Shown here: positions 17,378-26,392 of the stretch, piece by piece
How positions within the stretch are numbered: the stretch's first letter is position 1
Layout: each line of letters opens with the position of its first letter
Origin: Zoogloea sp.
Lineage (GTDB): Bacteria > Pseudomonadota > Gammaproteobacteria > Burkholderiales > Rhodocyclaceae
Assembly (NCBI RefSeq): GCF_023150065.1
Contig: NZ_JAKLLN010000003.1
Location: forward strand, 238,142 to 302,141
Length of the DNA stretch: 64,000 nucleotides
Direction: 5' to 3'
Translations under genes and position numbers: made by a program
Notes under the pieces: model-generated
The model's database searches: none
What the model saw: only the letters and a program-made list of their open reading frames with translations
Told to the model about the DNA's origin: nothing

Positions 17378-18805
17378 ATGAAGATCATCATCCTGGGGGC
17401 TGGCCAGGTCGGCACTTCCGTCGCCGAGAGCCTGGTTTCCGAAGCCAACGACATCACCGTGGTGGATAACGATGTCGAGCATCTGAATGCCCTCCAGGAG
17501 CGCCTCGACCTGCGCGTGGTGACCGGCAACGGGGCCGCTCCATCGGTGCTGGAGGCCGCCGGCGCCCAGGACGCCGACCTGCTCATCGCCGTCACCCAGT
17601 CGGACCAGACCAACCTGTGCGCCTGCAAGGTGGCCAAGAGCCTGTTCAACATTCCCACCCGCATCGCCCGCCTGCGCTCGGCCGACTACGCCGAGCACCC
17701 CGAGCTGCTGGACGACAGCAACTTCGCCGTCGACCACTCCATCTGCCCGGAGCAGATCGTCACCGACTACATCCGCAAGCTGATCGAGTTTCCCGAGGCC
17801 CTGCAGGTACTGGAGTTCGCCGAGGGCATGGTCACCATGATCGCCGTGAAGGCCTTCGAGGGCGGCCTGCTGGTGGGCAAGCCCCTCAAGACCATCCCCC
17901 AGCGCCTGCCCAACATCGACGCCCGGGTGGCGGCCATCTTCCGGCGCGACCAGTCCATCATCCCCTCCGGCGACACCATCATCGAAAGTGGTGACGAGGT
18001 CTTCATCATTGCGGCCACCTCCCACATCCGCAAGGTCATGACCGAGCTGCGGCGCATGGACAAGCCCATCAAGCGGGTGATCATCGCCGGTGGGGGCAAC
18101 ATCGGCTTCCGCCTCGCCCGCGCCATCGAGAACACCTTCAACGTCAAGCTCATCGAACGCGACCGGCGCCGGGCCGAGGCGCTCGCCGGGCAGCTCTCCC
18201 GGGCCCTGGTGCTGCGTGGCGACGGCACCGACGAAGCCCTGCTCGACTCGGAGAGCATCGAGGAGACCGACATGTTCCTCGCCCTCACCAACGACGAGGA
18301 GGACAACATCATGTCGGCCTCCCTGGCCAAGCAGATGGGCGCCCACCGCACCCTGGCCCTGATCAACCGCAAGTCGTACGTAGACCTGGTCCAGGGCGGG
18401 CGCATCGACATCGCCATCTCGCCGGCCCAGACCTCCATCGGCCAGCTGCTGGCCCGGGTGCGCCGGGGCGATGTGGCCGCCGTGCACAGCCTGCGCCGCG
18501 GCGCCGCCGAAGCCCTGGAAGTGATCGCCCACGGCGACGCCAAGCACTGCAAGGTCATCGGCCGCCGCATCGAGGAGATCGACCTGCCCGATGGCGCCAC
18601 CATTGCCGCCATCGTGCGCAACACCGGGCAGAGCCGCACCGAGTACAAGGAACTGGTGCCCTATGAGGTGCCCATCCACGAAGTCATCATGGCCCACCAC
18701 GACACGGTGATCCGCGCCGAAGACCACGTCATCGTCTTCTGCACCAGCAAGAAGCTCGTCGGCCAGGTGGAGAAACTGTTCCAGGTAGGCTGGGGCTTCT
18801 TCTGA
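17378..18805 (+). CDS. trkA: Trk K+ uptake regulatory subunit TrkA
   Basis: The protein has 475 residues, with two tandem RCK modules each made of an NAD-binding half (GAGQVG at about 7-12 and GGGNIG near 235) and a TrkA-C half. TrkA binds NAD(H)/ATP on the cytoplasmic face and gates the TrkH channel. The ATG at 17378 follows AAGGA with good spacing; upstream in-frame codons back to 17339 lack homology. The stop and the trkH start share one base (TGATG). In E. coli unphosphorylated EIIA(Ntr) inhibits TrkA, which is relevant because an EIIA(Ntr)-like gene sits in the kdp operon of this window. Confidence 0.95.
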   Translation: MKIIILGAGQVGTSVAESLVSEANDITVVDNDVEHLNALQERLDLRVVTGNGAAPSVLEAAGAQDADLLIAVTQSDQTNLCACKVAKSLFNIPTRIARLRSADYAEHPELLDDSNFAVDHSICPEQIVTDYIRKLIEFPEALQVLEFAEGMVTMIAVKAFEGGLLVGKPLKTIPQRLPNIDARVAAIFRRDQSIIPSGDTIIESGDEVFIIAATSHIRKVMTELRRMDKPIKRVIIAGGGNIGFRLARAIENTFNVKLIERDRRRAEALAGQLSRALVLRGDGTDEALLDSESIEETDMFLALTNDEEDNIMSASLAKQMGAHRTLALINRKSYVDLVQGGRIDIAISPAQTSIGQLLARVRRGDVAAVHSLRRGAAEALEVIAHGDAKHCKVIGRRIEEIDLPDGATIAAIVRNTGQSRTEYKELVPYEVPIHEVIMAHHDTVIRAEDHVIVFCTSKKLVGQVEKLFQVGWGFF

Positions 18806-20265
18806 TGGACGCCCTGCTTCCGGTCGCCAACGTCCTCGGCCGGCTCCTGTCCATCTTCAGTCTGGCCTACCTGATGCCGATTGCAGCGGCCATCATCTAC
18901 GATGACGGCACCACCCCGGACTTCATTGCTGCGATGGTCATTTCCCTGGGCAGCGGGCTGACGCTCTATGGGGTGACGCGCGCCCACTATCGGGAGCTCA
19001 AGCCGCGGGATGGTTTCCTGCTCGTATCGACGGTCTGGGTGCTGATGGCGGTCATCGCCACCATTCCCCTGCTCCTGGTTTACGACACCATGAGTTTCAC
19101 CGACGCCTTCTTCGAAGCCATGTCGGCCCTGACCACCACCGGCGCGACGGTCATGACTAACCTCGACCAGGCTCCGCCGGCCATCAACCTGTGGCGCCAC
19201 GAGCTCAACTGGCTGGGCGGGATGGGCATCATCGTGCTGGCAGTCGCCGTGCTGCCCATGCTCGGCGTCGGCGGCATGCAGCTCTACAAGGCCGAAACGC
19301 CCGGCCCGATGAAGGATTCCAAGCTCACCGCGCGCATTGCCGACACGGCCAAGGCCCTGTGGCTCATCTACCTGGGGATGACCCTGGCGTGCATGCTGCT
19401 CCTGCGTCATGCAGCAGGCCTGTCGTGGCTGGATTCCGTATGCCATGCCTTCTCCGCCATGTCCCTGGGAGGGCTGTCCACCCGCGATGCGGGCATCGGA
19501 GCCTTCGACAATCCGACGGTCGAGCTGATCCTGATCGGCTTCATGCTGCTCTCGGCGATGAACTTCTCCACCCACTTCATGGCTGTCCGCAGTCGTGACT
19601 TGCGTCTGTACTGGCGCGATGTGGAAGCCCGGGGCGTGATCGGTCTGGTCGGGGTTTCCTGCTTCGGGATCGCCCTCTACCTGTGGCTGGAAGGGACCTA
19701 CGAGGATTACCCCACCGCCCTGCGCCACGTCAGCTTCAATCTCGTATCCGTTGCCCTGTCCTGCGGTTTCGTGAGTCAGGACTACGAGCAGTGGCCGGTC
19801 TTCGCGCCACTCTGGATGCTGTTCCTGGCCAACATCACCTGCAGCTCCGGGTCGACTGGTGGTGGCATCAAGATGATCCGGACCCTGATCCTCGCCAAGC
19901 AGGCCAACCGGGAGCTCACCCGCCTGGTACATCCGGCGGTGGTCAATCCGGTCAAGGTGGGCGGCGCGACGATTCCCAACAACGTGGTCATCGCGGTGCT
20001 GGGGTTCATCTTCCTGTACTTCATGAGCGTGGTCATGCTCACCTTTGTACTCATCCTGTCCGGGCTCGATTTCCTGACCGCTCTCGGTGCGGTGCTCGGC
20101 AACATCACCAACGCCGGCCCCGGCCTCGGCAAGGTGGGGCCCGCCGGCAACTATGCCGGGCTCACCGATTTCCAGACCTGGGTGTGCAGCTTCACCATGC
20201 TCCTCGGGCGCCTGGAGGTGCTGTCCCTGGCGGTGGTGTTCACCCCCCAGTTCTGGCGCAAGTAA
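18805..20265 (+). CDS. trkH: Trk K+ uptake channel subunit TrkH
   Basis: The protein has 486 residues and is highly hydrophobic, with about ten membrane segments. The four selectivity-filter repeats are visible around SALTTTGATV, SAMSLGGLSTRD, ANITCSSGSTGGGIKM and GNITNAGPGLGKVGP. The loop segment SSGSTGGGIK is typical of TrkH/KtrB gating regions. TrkH is the ion-conducting subunit of constitutive, moderate-affinity K+ uptake and depends on TrkA. It is translationally coupled to trkA by a one-base overlap. The gap to hemE is about 95 nt. Confidence 0.95.
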   Translation: MDALLPVANVLGRLLSIFSLAYLMPIAAAIIYDDGTTPDFIAAMVISLGSGLTLYGVTRAHYRELKPRDGFLLVSTVWVLMAVIATIPLLLVYDTMSFTDAFFEAMSALTTTGATVMTNLDQAPPAINLWRHELNWLGGMGIIVLAVAVLPMLGVGGMQLYKAETPGPMKDSKLTARIADTAKALWLIYLGMTLACMLLLRHAAGLSWLDSVCHAFSAMSLGGLSTRDAGIGAFDNPTVELILIGFMLLSAMNFSTHFMAVRSRDLRLYWRDVEARGVIGLVGVSCFGIALYLWLEGTYEDYPTALRHVSFNLVSVALSCGFVSQDYEQWPVFAPLWMLFLANITCSSGSTGGGIKMIRTLILAKQANRELTRLVHPAVVNPVKVGGATIPNNVVIAVLGFIFLYFMSVVMLTFVLILSGLDFLTALGAVLGNITNAGPGLGKVGPAGNYAGLTDFQTWVCSFTMLLGRLEVLSLAVVFTPQFWRK

Positions 20266-20360
20266 GCGCTTCTTGATCTGCTCCATCCACGCCGGGGTGG
20301 CAAATGGCGGATAATCCCGCCTTTGCCGCCCCGCGCGGCCCTGCCTGTCGAGGAACATCC

Positions 20361-21434
20361 GTGAGCCGTCCGAAGAACGATACCTTCCTGCGCGCCCTGC
20401 TGCGCCAGCCCACCGACTACACCCCGCTGTGGCTGATGCGCCAGGCCGGGCGCTACCTGCCTGAGTACCGCGAGACACGCAAGCGCGCCGGCAGCTTCCT
20501 CGACCTGTGCAAGAACCCCGGCCTGGCCTGCGAAGTCACCCTGCAGCCCCTCGCCCGCTACAAGCTCGACGCCGCCATCCTGTTCTCCGACATCCTCACC
20601 GTGCCCGATGCCATGGGCCTCGGCCTGTATTTCGCCGAGGGTGAAGGCCCCAAGTTCGAGCGCCCCCTCAAGGAAGAGTGGGAAATCCGCAACCTGGCCG
20701 TGCCCGACCCCAACATCGAGCTCGGCTACGTGATGGATGCCGTCGCCGAGATCCGCCGCGCCCTGGACAACTCCGTGCCCCTGATCGGCTTCTCCGGCAG
20801 CCCCTGGACCCTCGCCTGCTACATGGTCGAAGGCGGTGGCTCCGACGACTACCGCAAGGTCAAGTCCCTGCTCTACAGCCGCCCGGATCTGATGCACCAC
20901 ATCCTGGAGGTGACCGCCCGCTCCGTCATCGCCTACCTCAACGCCCAGATCGAAGCCGGTGCCCAGGCCGTGATGATTTTCGACTCGTGGGGCGGTGTGC
21001 TGGCCCACGAGGCCTACAAGGAATTCTCCCTGGCCTACATCCGTCAGATCGTTGCCGGCCTGACCCGCGAGAAGGACGGCGAGAAGATCCCCTGCATCGT
21101 CTTCACCAAGGGCGGTGGCCTGTGGCTGGCCGACATTGCCGACAGCGGTGCCGATGCCGTGGGCCTCGACTGGACTGTGGACATCGGTGCTGCACGGCGC
21201 CAGGTGGGCGACAAGGTTGCCCTCCAGGGCAACCTCGACCCCTCCGTGCTGTTCGGCACCCCGGAAGCCGTTGCCGCCGAAGCCAGAAAGGTGCTCGACG
21301 CCTACGGCCCCCACGCCGGCCACGTCTTCAATCTGGGCCATGGCATCTCCCAGTTCACCCCGCCGGACAACGTGACCGTGCTGGTCGATACCGTGCACGA
21401 ATACAGCCGGGCCCTGCGCAGCCAGGCCCGTTGA
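20361..21434 (+). CDS. hemE: Uroporphyrinogen decarboxylase
   Basis: The protein has 357 residues. HemE decarboxylates the four acetate side chains of uroporphyrinogen III to give coproporphyrinogen III in haem synthesis, in the cytoplasm. Signature segments are [14 protein letters not shown] near the N-terminus, [13 protein letters not shown] with the catalytic aspartate, [16 protein letters not shown], and FNLGHGI near the end. The start is the GTG at 20361 (then SRPKNDTFL), preceded by GAGGAA and matching the family N-terminus; the ATG at 20304 would add 19 unconserved residues. A strong intrinsic terminator follows. Confidence 0.96.
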   Translation: MSRPKNDTFLRALLRQPTDYTPLWLMRQAGRYLPEYRETRKRAGSFLDLCKNPGLACEVTLQPLARYKLDAAILFSDILTVPDAMGLGLYFAEGEGPKFERPLKEEWEIRNLAVPDPNIELGYVMDAVAEIRRALDNSVPLIGFSGSPWTLACYMVEGGGSDDYRKVKSLLYSRPDLMHHILEVTARSVIAYLNAQIEAGAQAVMIFDSWGGVLAHEAYKEFSLAYIRQIVAGLTREKDGEKIPCIVFTKGGGLWLADIADSGADAVGLDWTVDIGAARRQVGDKVALQGNLDPSVLFGTPEAVAAEARKVLDAYGPHAGHVFNLGHGISQFTPPDNVTVLVDTVHEYSRALRSQAR

Positions 21435-21454
21435 GGCATCTGCCAGATCGATCC

Positions 21455-21484
21455 GGGGCCGGCTGATGCCGGCCCCTGTTTTTT
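21455..21484 (+). terminator. Intrinsic terminator after hemE
   Basis: A 9-bp GC stem (GGGGCCGGC at 21455-21463 pairing with GCCGGCCCC at 21468-21476, loop TGAT) is followed by TGTTTTTT. It sits 21 nt after the hemE stop and closes that transcript. Confidence 0.9.
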
Positions 21485-21540
21485 GTCAGGTAGCGCCCGC
21501 CCCCTGTGGCCGGGGGTCTCCATCGACCGTCCCGAAACGC

Positions 21541-21895
21541 CCCCCGTCAAGCACTAAATTTGATCGAAGGGGCTTGACTTGTGCACAGCACCACGGGTGT
21601 TGTCAGTTTTGTGACAGAGCCCGGACGCAGAATTTTGCATATCTTCAGGCCATTGTTTTAAAAGGAAATATTATTTGTTCATGAATGAGGCAATGTAGGA
21701 AAAACGCTGATGGGAGGCGGGTTTAGCGGCACTACGCCCATGTTTCCCACAAAGTTATCCACAGATTTTGTGGACAAGGGAAAATACCCGCGCCGCCCCA
21801 ATGGCTTCAGACCTGTTTCCCAAGCAGAGCCTCATCAAAGCTCCGCAATTGACTGATTTAAATGGATTTTTGTTAAACAGCCCGATTCTCTGGTC
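21541..21895. promoter_or_regulatory. AT-rich spacer with DnaA boxes before priA
   Basis: No gene is seen between the hemE terminator and priA. The stretch is far more AT-rich than its surroundings, notably 21632-21692 and 21848-21880. It holds a perfect DnaA box TTATCCACA at 21755-21763, a convergent variant (TTGTCCACA on the minus strand, 21769-21777), a weaker TTTCCCACA at 21743-21751 and TTGTGCACA at 21580-21588. It may be a DnaA-controlled priA promoter or an accessory or alternative origin element. No clear sigma-70 promoter can be fixed by eye. Confidence 0.55.
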
Positions 21896-24076
21896 ATGAG
21901 CCCCGCCATCGTCCGTGTCGCCCTGCCCCTGCCTCTGCCCCAGGCCTTTGATTACACGGCAGAAAATATCTCCGCCGGAGATCTGGGGCGCTGCGTGCGG
22001 GTGCCCTTCGGGCGGGGTGAGAAGACCGGCCTCATCGTCGCCCTGCCCGATGCTGCCGATCTGCCCGTCGATCGCCTCAAGCCGGTCATCGCCATCCAGC
22101 GGGATGCCCCGGCCCTCCCTGCCGACTGGCTGGCCATGGTCGAATTTGCGGCCCGCTACTACCAGCACCCCCTTGGCGAAGTCGTCGCCATGGCCCTGCC
22201 GCCCCGCCTGCGCAAGGCCGACGCCGTGGCCGGCGCCGAAGCGGACCCCCTGCTCGATCTCACCGATGACGGCCGTGCCGCCCTGGACGCCAGCAAACGG
22301 GAGAGCCGTGCCCTGGGCCTGCTGCGCGATATCGCCGCCCACGGCCCACGGCGGCGCAGCCTGCTGCGAGCCGGCGAGGGTGCCACGCCCGCTGTGGCCG
22401 ATGCCCTCAAGCGCGGCTGGATCGCCCCCAGCGTCGCCTCCGACCCGGCCGCCATGGCCGGCGCCCCCACCCTCACCGCCGAACAGGAAGCGGCCCTGGC
22501 CATCCTCTCCGGGGGGGCTGGCCACTTCCAGCCCTACCTGCTGGCCGGCGTCACCGGCAGCGGCAAGACCGAGGTATATCTGCGCCTCGTCCAGCAGACC
22601 ATTGCGCGGGGTGAACAGGCCCTGATCCTGGTGCCAGAGATCGCCCTCACACCCCAGCTCGAAGGGCGCGTGGCCGGCCGCTTCCCCGCCGCCCGGGTGA
22701 TCAGCCTGCACTCGGCGCTGGCCGAAGGCGCCCGCTCCCAGGGCTTCGTGCAGGCCATGGAAGGCCGCGCCGACATCGTCCTCGGCACCCGCCTGTCGGT
22801 GTTCACCCCCCTGCCCCGCCTCGGCCTGATCGTTGTGGATGAAGAGCACGACGCCAGCTACAAGCAGCACGAAGGCGTCCGCTACAACGCCCGGGACCTG
22901 GCCATCTGGCGCGCCCGCCAGCGCAGCGTGCCCATCGTGCTGGGCTCGGCCACCCCGTCCCTGGAAAGCTGGCATGCGGCCAACACCGGCCGCTACCGGC
23001 GGGTCGAACTGAGCAGCCGCGCCGTTGCCGCCACCCTGCCCAAGGTACGCCCGGTGGATATCCGCCGCGAGAAGCTGCAGAACGGCGTGTCGGAACATCT
23101 GCTGCGGGCCATTGCGGCCCGTCTGGAACGGGGCGAACAGAGCCTCGTCTTCCTCAACCGCCGGGGCTATGCGCCGGTGCTCTCGTGCCCCTCCTGCGGC
23201 TGGGTCAGCCGCTGCCCCCACTGCACCGCCAACATGGTGCTGCACCTGGCCGACAAGCGCCTGCGCTGCCACCACTGCAGCTACGAGGCCGGCATCCCCC
23301 TGGCCTGCCCCGACTGCGGCGACCAGGACATCCAGCCCTTCGGCCGTGGCACCCAGCGCCTCGAGGAGACCCTCGGCCAGCGCTTCCCCGACGCCCGCGT
23401 GCTGCGCGTGGATCGGGACGCCGCCCGCACCCGCGCCCAGTGGGACGCCCTCCTCGACCAGATCGGCCGCGGCGAGGCCGACATCCTGGTGGGTACCCAG
23501 ATGATGGCCAAGGGGCACGACTTTCCCCGCCTCACCTTCGTCGGCGTGCTCAATGCCGACTCATCCCTCTTCGCCGCCGACTTCCGCGCCCCCGAGCGCA
23601 TGTTCCAGCAGCTCATGCAGGTGGGCGGCCGGGCCGGCCGGGGCGAACTGCCCGGTGAGGTGATGATCCAGACCCAGTACCCGGACCACCCCCTCTACAA
23701 GTGCCTGGAGGCCCACGACTTCGCCCGCTACGCCGCCCTGCAGCTGGAAGAGCGCAAGCAGGCCCGCTTCCCGCCCTACGCCGCCAACGCCCTGCTGTTC
23801 GCGACGGCACCGGAGGTCGCCATCGCCATCGACTGGCTCAAGGAGGCCCGCGCCCTCGCCGCCCCCCTGGCCCAGGCCTTTGGCGTGCAGGTGTTCGACC
23901 CGGTGCCCATGCGCATGCTCCGCCTGGCCCGCCGCGAGCGCGCCCAGCTGCTCGTCGAGGCCACGACCCGCCCTGCACTGCAGGCCTTCCTCACCGAATG
24001 GAGCCACCACCTGTGGAGCCTGCGTCCACCCCGCGAGCTGCGCTGGCATCTGGACGTGGATCCGGCCGAGGTGTGA
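21896..24076 (+). CDS. priA: Primosomal protein N', replication restart helicase
   Basis: The protein has 726 residues. PriA recognises stalled forks and D-loops and loads the replisome. It shows an N-terminal 3'-DNA-binding domain, Walker A GVTGSGKTEVY (218 onward), DEEHD as the Walker B/DEAH box, and the zinc-binding insertion with paired cysteines (CPSCGW, CPHC, CHHC, CPDC), followed by helicase motifs (VGTQMMAKGHDFP, GRAGRG). The ATG at 21896 has no strong ribosome site. The upstream spacer contains DnaA boxes, which may tie priA expression to replication initiation. It is probably transcribed alone, since a terminator separates it from hemE. Confidence 0.95.
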   Translation: MSPAIVRVALPLPLPQAFDYTAENISAGDLGRCVRVPFGRGEKTGLIVALPDAADLPVDRLKPVIAIQRDAPALPADWLAMVEFAARYYQHPLGEVVAMALPPRLRKADAVAGAEADPLLDLTDDGRAALDASKRESRALGLLRDIAAHGPRRRSLLRAGEGATPAVADALKRGWIAPSVASDPAAMAGAPTLTAEQEAALAILSGGAGHFQPYLLAGVTGSGKTEVYLRLVQQTIARGEQALILVPEIALTPQLEGRVAGRFPAARVISLHSALAEGARSQGFVQAMEGRADIVLGTRLSVFTPLPRLGLIVVDEEHDASYKQHEGVRYNARDLAIWRARQRSVPIVLGSATPSLESWHAANTGRYRRVELSSRAVAATLPKVRPVDIRREKLQNGVSEHLLRAIAARLERGEQSLVFLNRRGYAPVLSCPSCGWVSRCPHCTANMVLHLADKRLRCHHCSYEAGIPLACPDCGDQDIQPFGRGTQRLEETLGQRFPDARVLRVDRDAARTRAQWDALLDQIGRGEADILVGTQMMAKGHDFPRLTFVGVLNADSSLFAADFRAPERMFQQLMQVGGRAGRGELPGEVMIQTQYPDHPLYKCLEAHDFARYAALQLEERKQARFPPYAANALLFATAPEVAIAIDWLKEARALAAPLAQAFGVQVFDPVPMRMLRLARRERAQLLVEATTRPALQAFLTEWSHHLWSLRPPRELRWHLDVDPAEV

Positions 24077-24236
24077 GGGGCAGGCAGGCCCGGGCGCCGG
24101 GGCTTGCTCCTGTTACATCCCCACATACCCTTACAACTGCCTTGCCAACCCGGCGCAGGCAGGGCGCGTTGATCTCCGCACGGGCTGGCAATCACGCCGG
24201 CCTGGCTGAAAAGCAAACACTGCCCAGGAGAACACC

Positions 24237-24497
24237 ATGCTGAAGAAGATCATCGCCCTCGCCATCGCCACCGGTTTCGCTTCCGCCTCCTTTGCCCAGG
24301 CGCCGGCTGCCGCCCCCGCCGCCGCCCCGGTTGCCGCTGCGGCAGAAAAGAAGGCCGAGCCGGTCAAGGCTGAAGTGGCCAAGGTCGAGAAGGGCGCTGC
24401 CGCCAAGGCCGACAAGGCCAAGGCTCACGCCAAGGCGCATGCCAAGCCCGCCGAAGCGCCTGCCGCTGCACCGGCTGCGGCACCCGCAGCCAAGTAA
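24237..24497 (+). CDS. Small exported Ala/Lys/Pro-rich protein
   Basis: The protein has 86 residues. A clear signal peptide (MLKKIIALAIATGFASASFA, cleavage after AQA or SFA) precedes a low-complexity mature chain of Ala, Pro and Lys, including repeats of AKAHAKAHAK and [12 protein letters not shown]. The ribosome site AGGAGA is well placed. Such short histidine/lysine/alanine-rich periplasmic proteins are common in betaproteobacteria but have no assigned role; they may act as ion-binding or cushioning proteins. I do not assign a function. It has its own hairpin downstream. Confidence 0.75.
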   Translation: MLKKIIALAIATGFASASFAQAPAAAPAAAPVAAAAEKKAEPVKAEVAKVEKGAAAKADKAKAHAKAHAKPAEAPAAAPAAAPAAK

Positions 24498-24515
24498 GCC
24501 TTTTCCCGGCTTCCC

Positions 24516-24553
24516 GAGGGGGCGTGTTCCGGACAACCGGGGCACGCCCCCTC
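24516..24553 (+). terminator. Possible terminator hairpin after the small exported protein
   Basis: GAGGGGGCGTG (24516-24526) pairs perfectly with CACGCCCCCTC (24543-24553). No U-run follows, so it may be a weak or Rho-assisted terminator or only an RNA-stabilising stem. Confidence 0.45.
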
Positions 24554-24574
24554 GGCCGTTTACCACGCGCTTCC

Positions 24575-24588
24575 ATGATTCAGATCAA
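24575..24588 (+). promoter_or_regulatory. FNR-type box upstream of cytochrome c peroxidase
   Basis: ATGATTCAGATCAA differs from the FNR/Anr consensus TTGAT-N4-ATCAA at one position. It is centred 123 nt before the peroxidase ATG. A weak -10 (TCAAAT near 24611-24616) would put the transcript start near 24623, with the box at about -41.5, the class II activator position. Confidence 0.65.
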
Positions 24589-24704
24589 GATCTGCCCGGC
24601 GTGAAAGGCGTCAAATCAATCCGCACTTTAGACTTATTCTAAAAAATACCCCCAGAGATCCGGTTTCAGCGTTCTGACATCAGCACTTTCTGGAGGATGA
24701 AAAC

Positions 24705-25709
24705 ATGAAGATCAGCCACCTTGCCCTTGCCACTGCCCTCATCGGCGGCAGCCTCACCCCTCTTGCCTGGGCAGCCAAGCCCGCCAGCGAACCGGTCGGC
24801 CCGATCCAGCCGGCCAAGGTCACCAACCCGAAGCTGGTCGAACTGGGCAAGAAGCTCTACTTCGATCCGCGTCTGTCCAAGTCGGGCTTCATCTCCTGCA
24901 ACTCGTGCCATAACCTGTCCATGGGCGGCACCGACAATCTCAAGACCTCCATCGGCCACAACTGGCAGAAGGGCCCCATCAACGCCCCCACGGTGCTCAA
25001 TTCCAGCCTCGCCGTGGCCCAGTTCTGGGACGGTCGGGCCAAGGATCTGAAGGCCCAGGCCGGCGGCCCCATCGCCAACCCGGGTGAAATGGCCTTCACC
25101 CACGAGCTGGCCGTGGATGTGCTCAAGTCGATTCCCCAGTACGTCGCCGAGTTCAAGACCGTGTTCGGCTCCGAAACGGTGGATATCGGCAAGGTCACCG
25201 ACGCCATCGCCGCCTTCGAGGAAACCCTGGTCACCCCCAACTCCCGCTTCGACAAGTGGCTGAAGGGTGACAGGAAGGCCCTCAACGAGAAGGAGCTGGC
25301 CGGCTACGCCCTGTTCAAGAACAGCGGCTGCGTGGCCTGCCATAACGGCCCGGCGGTGGGCGGCACCTCCTTCCAGAAGATGGGCGTGGTCGAGCCGTAC
25401 AAGGCCACCAGCCCGGCCGAGGGCCGCTCGGCGGTGACCGGCAAGGACGCCGACCGCTTCAACTTCAAAGTGCCGACCCTGCGCAACGTGGAACTCACCT
25501 ATCCGTACTTCCATGACGGCGAAGCGGCTACCCTGGAACAGGCCGTCGACACCATGGGCCGCCTGCAACTCGGCAAGCAGTTCACCGCCGACGAGAACGC
25601 CAAGATCGTGGCCTTCCTGAAGACACTCACGGGTGATCAGCCCAGCTTCAGGATGCCGATCCTGCCGCCTTCAACCAACGCCACGCCGCGTCCGAAGCCC
25701 TTCGAGTAA
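24705..25709 (+). CDS. ccp: Di-haem cytochrome c peroxidase
   Basis: The protein has 334 residues with a signal peptide (cleavage near AWA-AKP). Two c-type haem sites are present: CNSCH (C65, C68, H69) in the low-potential domain and CVACH (C209, C212, H213) in the high-potential domain. Other conserved phrases are LYFDPRLSKSGFISCNSCHNLSMGG (split here by the first haem site), FWDGRAKDLKAQAGGPI, and KVPTLRNVELTYPYFHDG. The enzyme reduces hydrogen peroxide to water in the periplasm using cytochrome c or azurin electrons. A GGAGG site precedes the ATG. The FNR box upstream suggests induction under low oxygen, as for peroxidases of this family. A Fur/PerR-type regulator lies 140 nt downstream. 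Confidence 0.93.
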   Translation: MKISHLALATALIGGSLTPLAWAAKPASEPVGPIQPAKVTNPKLVELGKKLYFDPRLSKSGFISCNSCHNLSMGGTDNLKTSIGHNWQKGPINAPTVLNSSLAVAQFWDGRAKDLKAQAGGPIANPGEMAFTHELAVDVLKSIPQYVAEFKTVFGSETVDIGKVTDAIAAFEETLVTPNSRFDKWLKGDRKALNEKELAGYALFKNSGCVACHNGPAVGGTSFQKMGVVEPYKATSPAEGRSAVTGKDADRFNFKVPTLRNVELTYPYFHDGEAATLEQAVDTMGRLQLGKQFTADENAKIVAFLKTLTGDQPSFRMPILPPSTNATPRPKPFE

Positions 25710-25716
25710 GCCCCCC

Positions 25717-25750
25717 GGGGCGGGGTGGTCCGGCCCGGACCGCTCCGCCC
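25717..25750 (+). terminator. Hairpin after cytochrome c peroxidase
   Basis: An imperfect inverted repeat (GGGCGGGGTGGTCCGG against CCGGACCGCTCCGCCC, two mismatches) lies just after the stop. There is no U-run. It may be a terminator or processing stem between the peroxidase and the regulator gene. Confidence 0.45.
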
Positions 25751-25849
25751 GCGTGGACGTGTGGCGCCCCGACTCGCTAAGATCCGGATCCCCCCTCCCG
25801 CGAGGGAGACAGAATTCGAACAGTACGGACGCCCGACGGAGACCCCACC

Positions 25850-26263
25850 ATGGAAAGCATGAGCATCAGGCAGGCCACCGAGCTGCTGCGCGAGGCCGGC
25901 ATACCGGTCACCCTGCAGCGTGTCGAAATTGCCCGCAGCATGTTGTCCACACCCGTCCACCTGTCGGCCGACCAGGTCTTCAGCCGTGTCCGCGAGAGCG
26001 TGCCGGCCACCTCCCGGGCCACGGTGTACAACACCCTTAAACTGTTCAGAGAGAAGAACTTGGTACGAGAGCTCATCGTGGACCCGGAGCGGGTTGTGTA
26101 TGACTCCAACACCGCGCCCCATTACCACCTCTACGACGCAGCCAGCGGCCAGCTGGTCGATGTTTCTGCCGACGAGCTGAAGGTGGTCGGCATGCCTGCC
26201 CTCCCGCCCGGGATGGAGCTCGAGGAGGTGGATGTGATCATCCGCGTACGGAGTCGCCCGTAA
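25850..26263 (+). CDS. Fur-superfamily regulator, PerR/Irr-like, without cysteines
   Basis: The protein has 137 residues. The winged-helix half contains ATELLREAGIPVTLQRVEIA and the recognition-helix region SRATVYNTLKLF, typical of Fur proteins. The metal-binding half shows H37 and SNTAPHYHLYD (H91, H93). There is no cysteine in the protein, so the CxxC structural zinc site of classical Fur/PerR is missing. This points to a PerR- or Irr-type member regulated by peroxide or haem/iron rather than Fur itself. The context agrees: a peroxidase gene upstream and two Fur-type palindromes downstream. Translation could also start at the internal ATG three codons later. Target and metal are not decided by sequence. 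Confidence 0.85.
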   Translation: MESMSIRQATELLREAGIPVTLQRVEIARSMLSTPVHLSADQVFSRVRESVPATSRATVYNTLKLFREKNLVRELIVDPERVVYDSNTAPHYHLYDAASGQLVDVSADELKVVGMPALPPGMELEEVDVIIRVRSRP

Positions 26264-26311
26264 GCTGCCCGCCCTGCCCCGGGCGGGCATGGCGATGCGC
26301 CTGCTTACAAT

Positions 26312-26327
26312 TTGAGAATTATTCTCG
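26312..26327. promoter_or_regulatory. Fur-type operator 1
   Basis: TTGAGAATTATTCTCG contains a perfect 6-1-6 palindrome (GAGAAT-T-ATTCTC, 26314-26326), the core pattern of Fur boxes in betaproteobacteria. It lies upstream of the DUF2325 operon. Confidence 0.7.
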
Positions 26328-26355
26328 TTTACAAAATGGATCCGCGGGATTAAAT

Positions 26356-26370
26356 TGAGAACCGTTCTCA
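26356..26370. promoter_or_regulatory. Fur-type operator 2
   Basis: TGAGAACCGTTCTCA is a perfect 7-1-7 palindrome, 43 bp centre to centre from operator 1 (four helical turns) and about 23 nt before the first start codon. Binding here would block transcription of the two genes downstream. Confidence 0.7.
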
Positions 26371-26392
26371 TCAATCCCGATCGGGTGATTCC

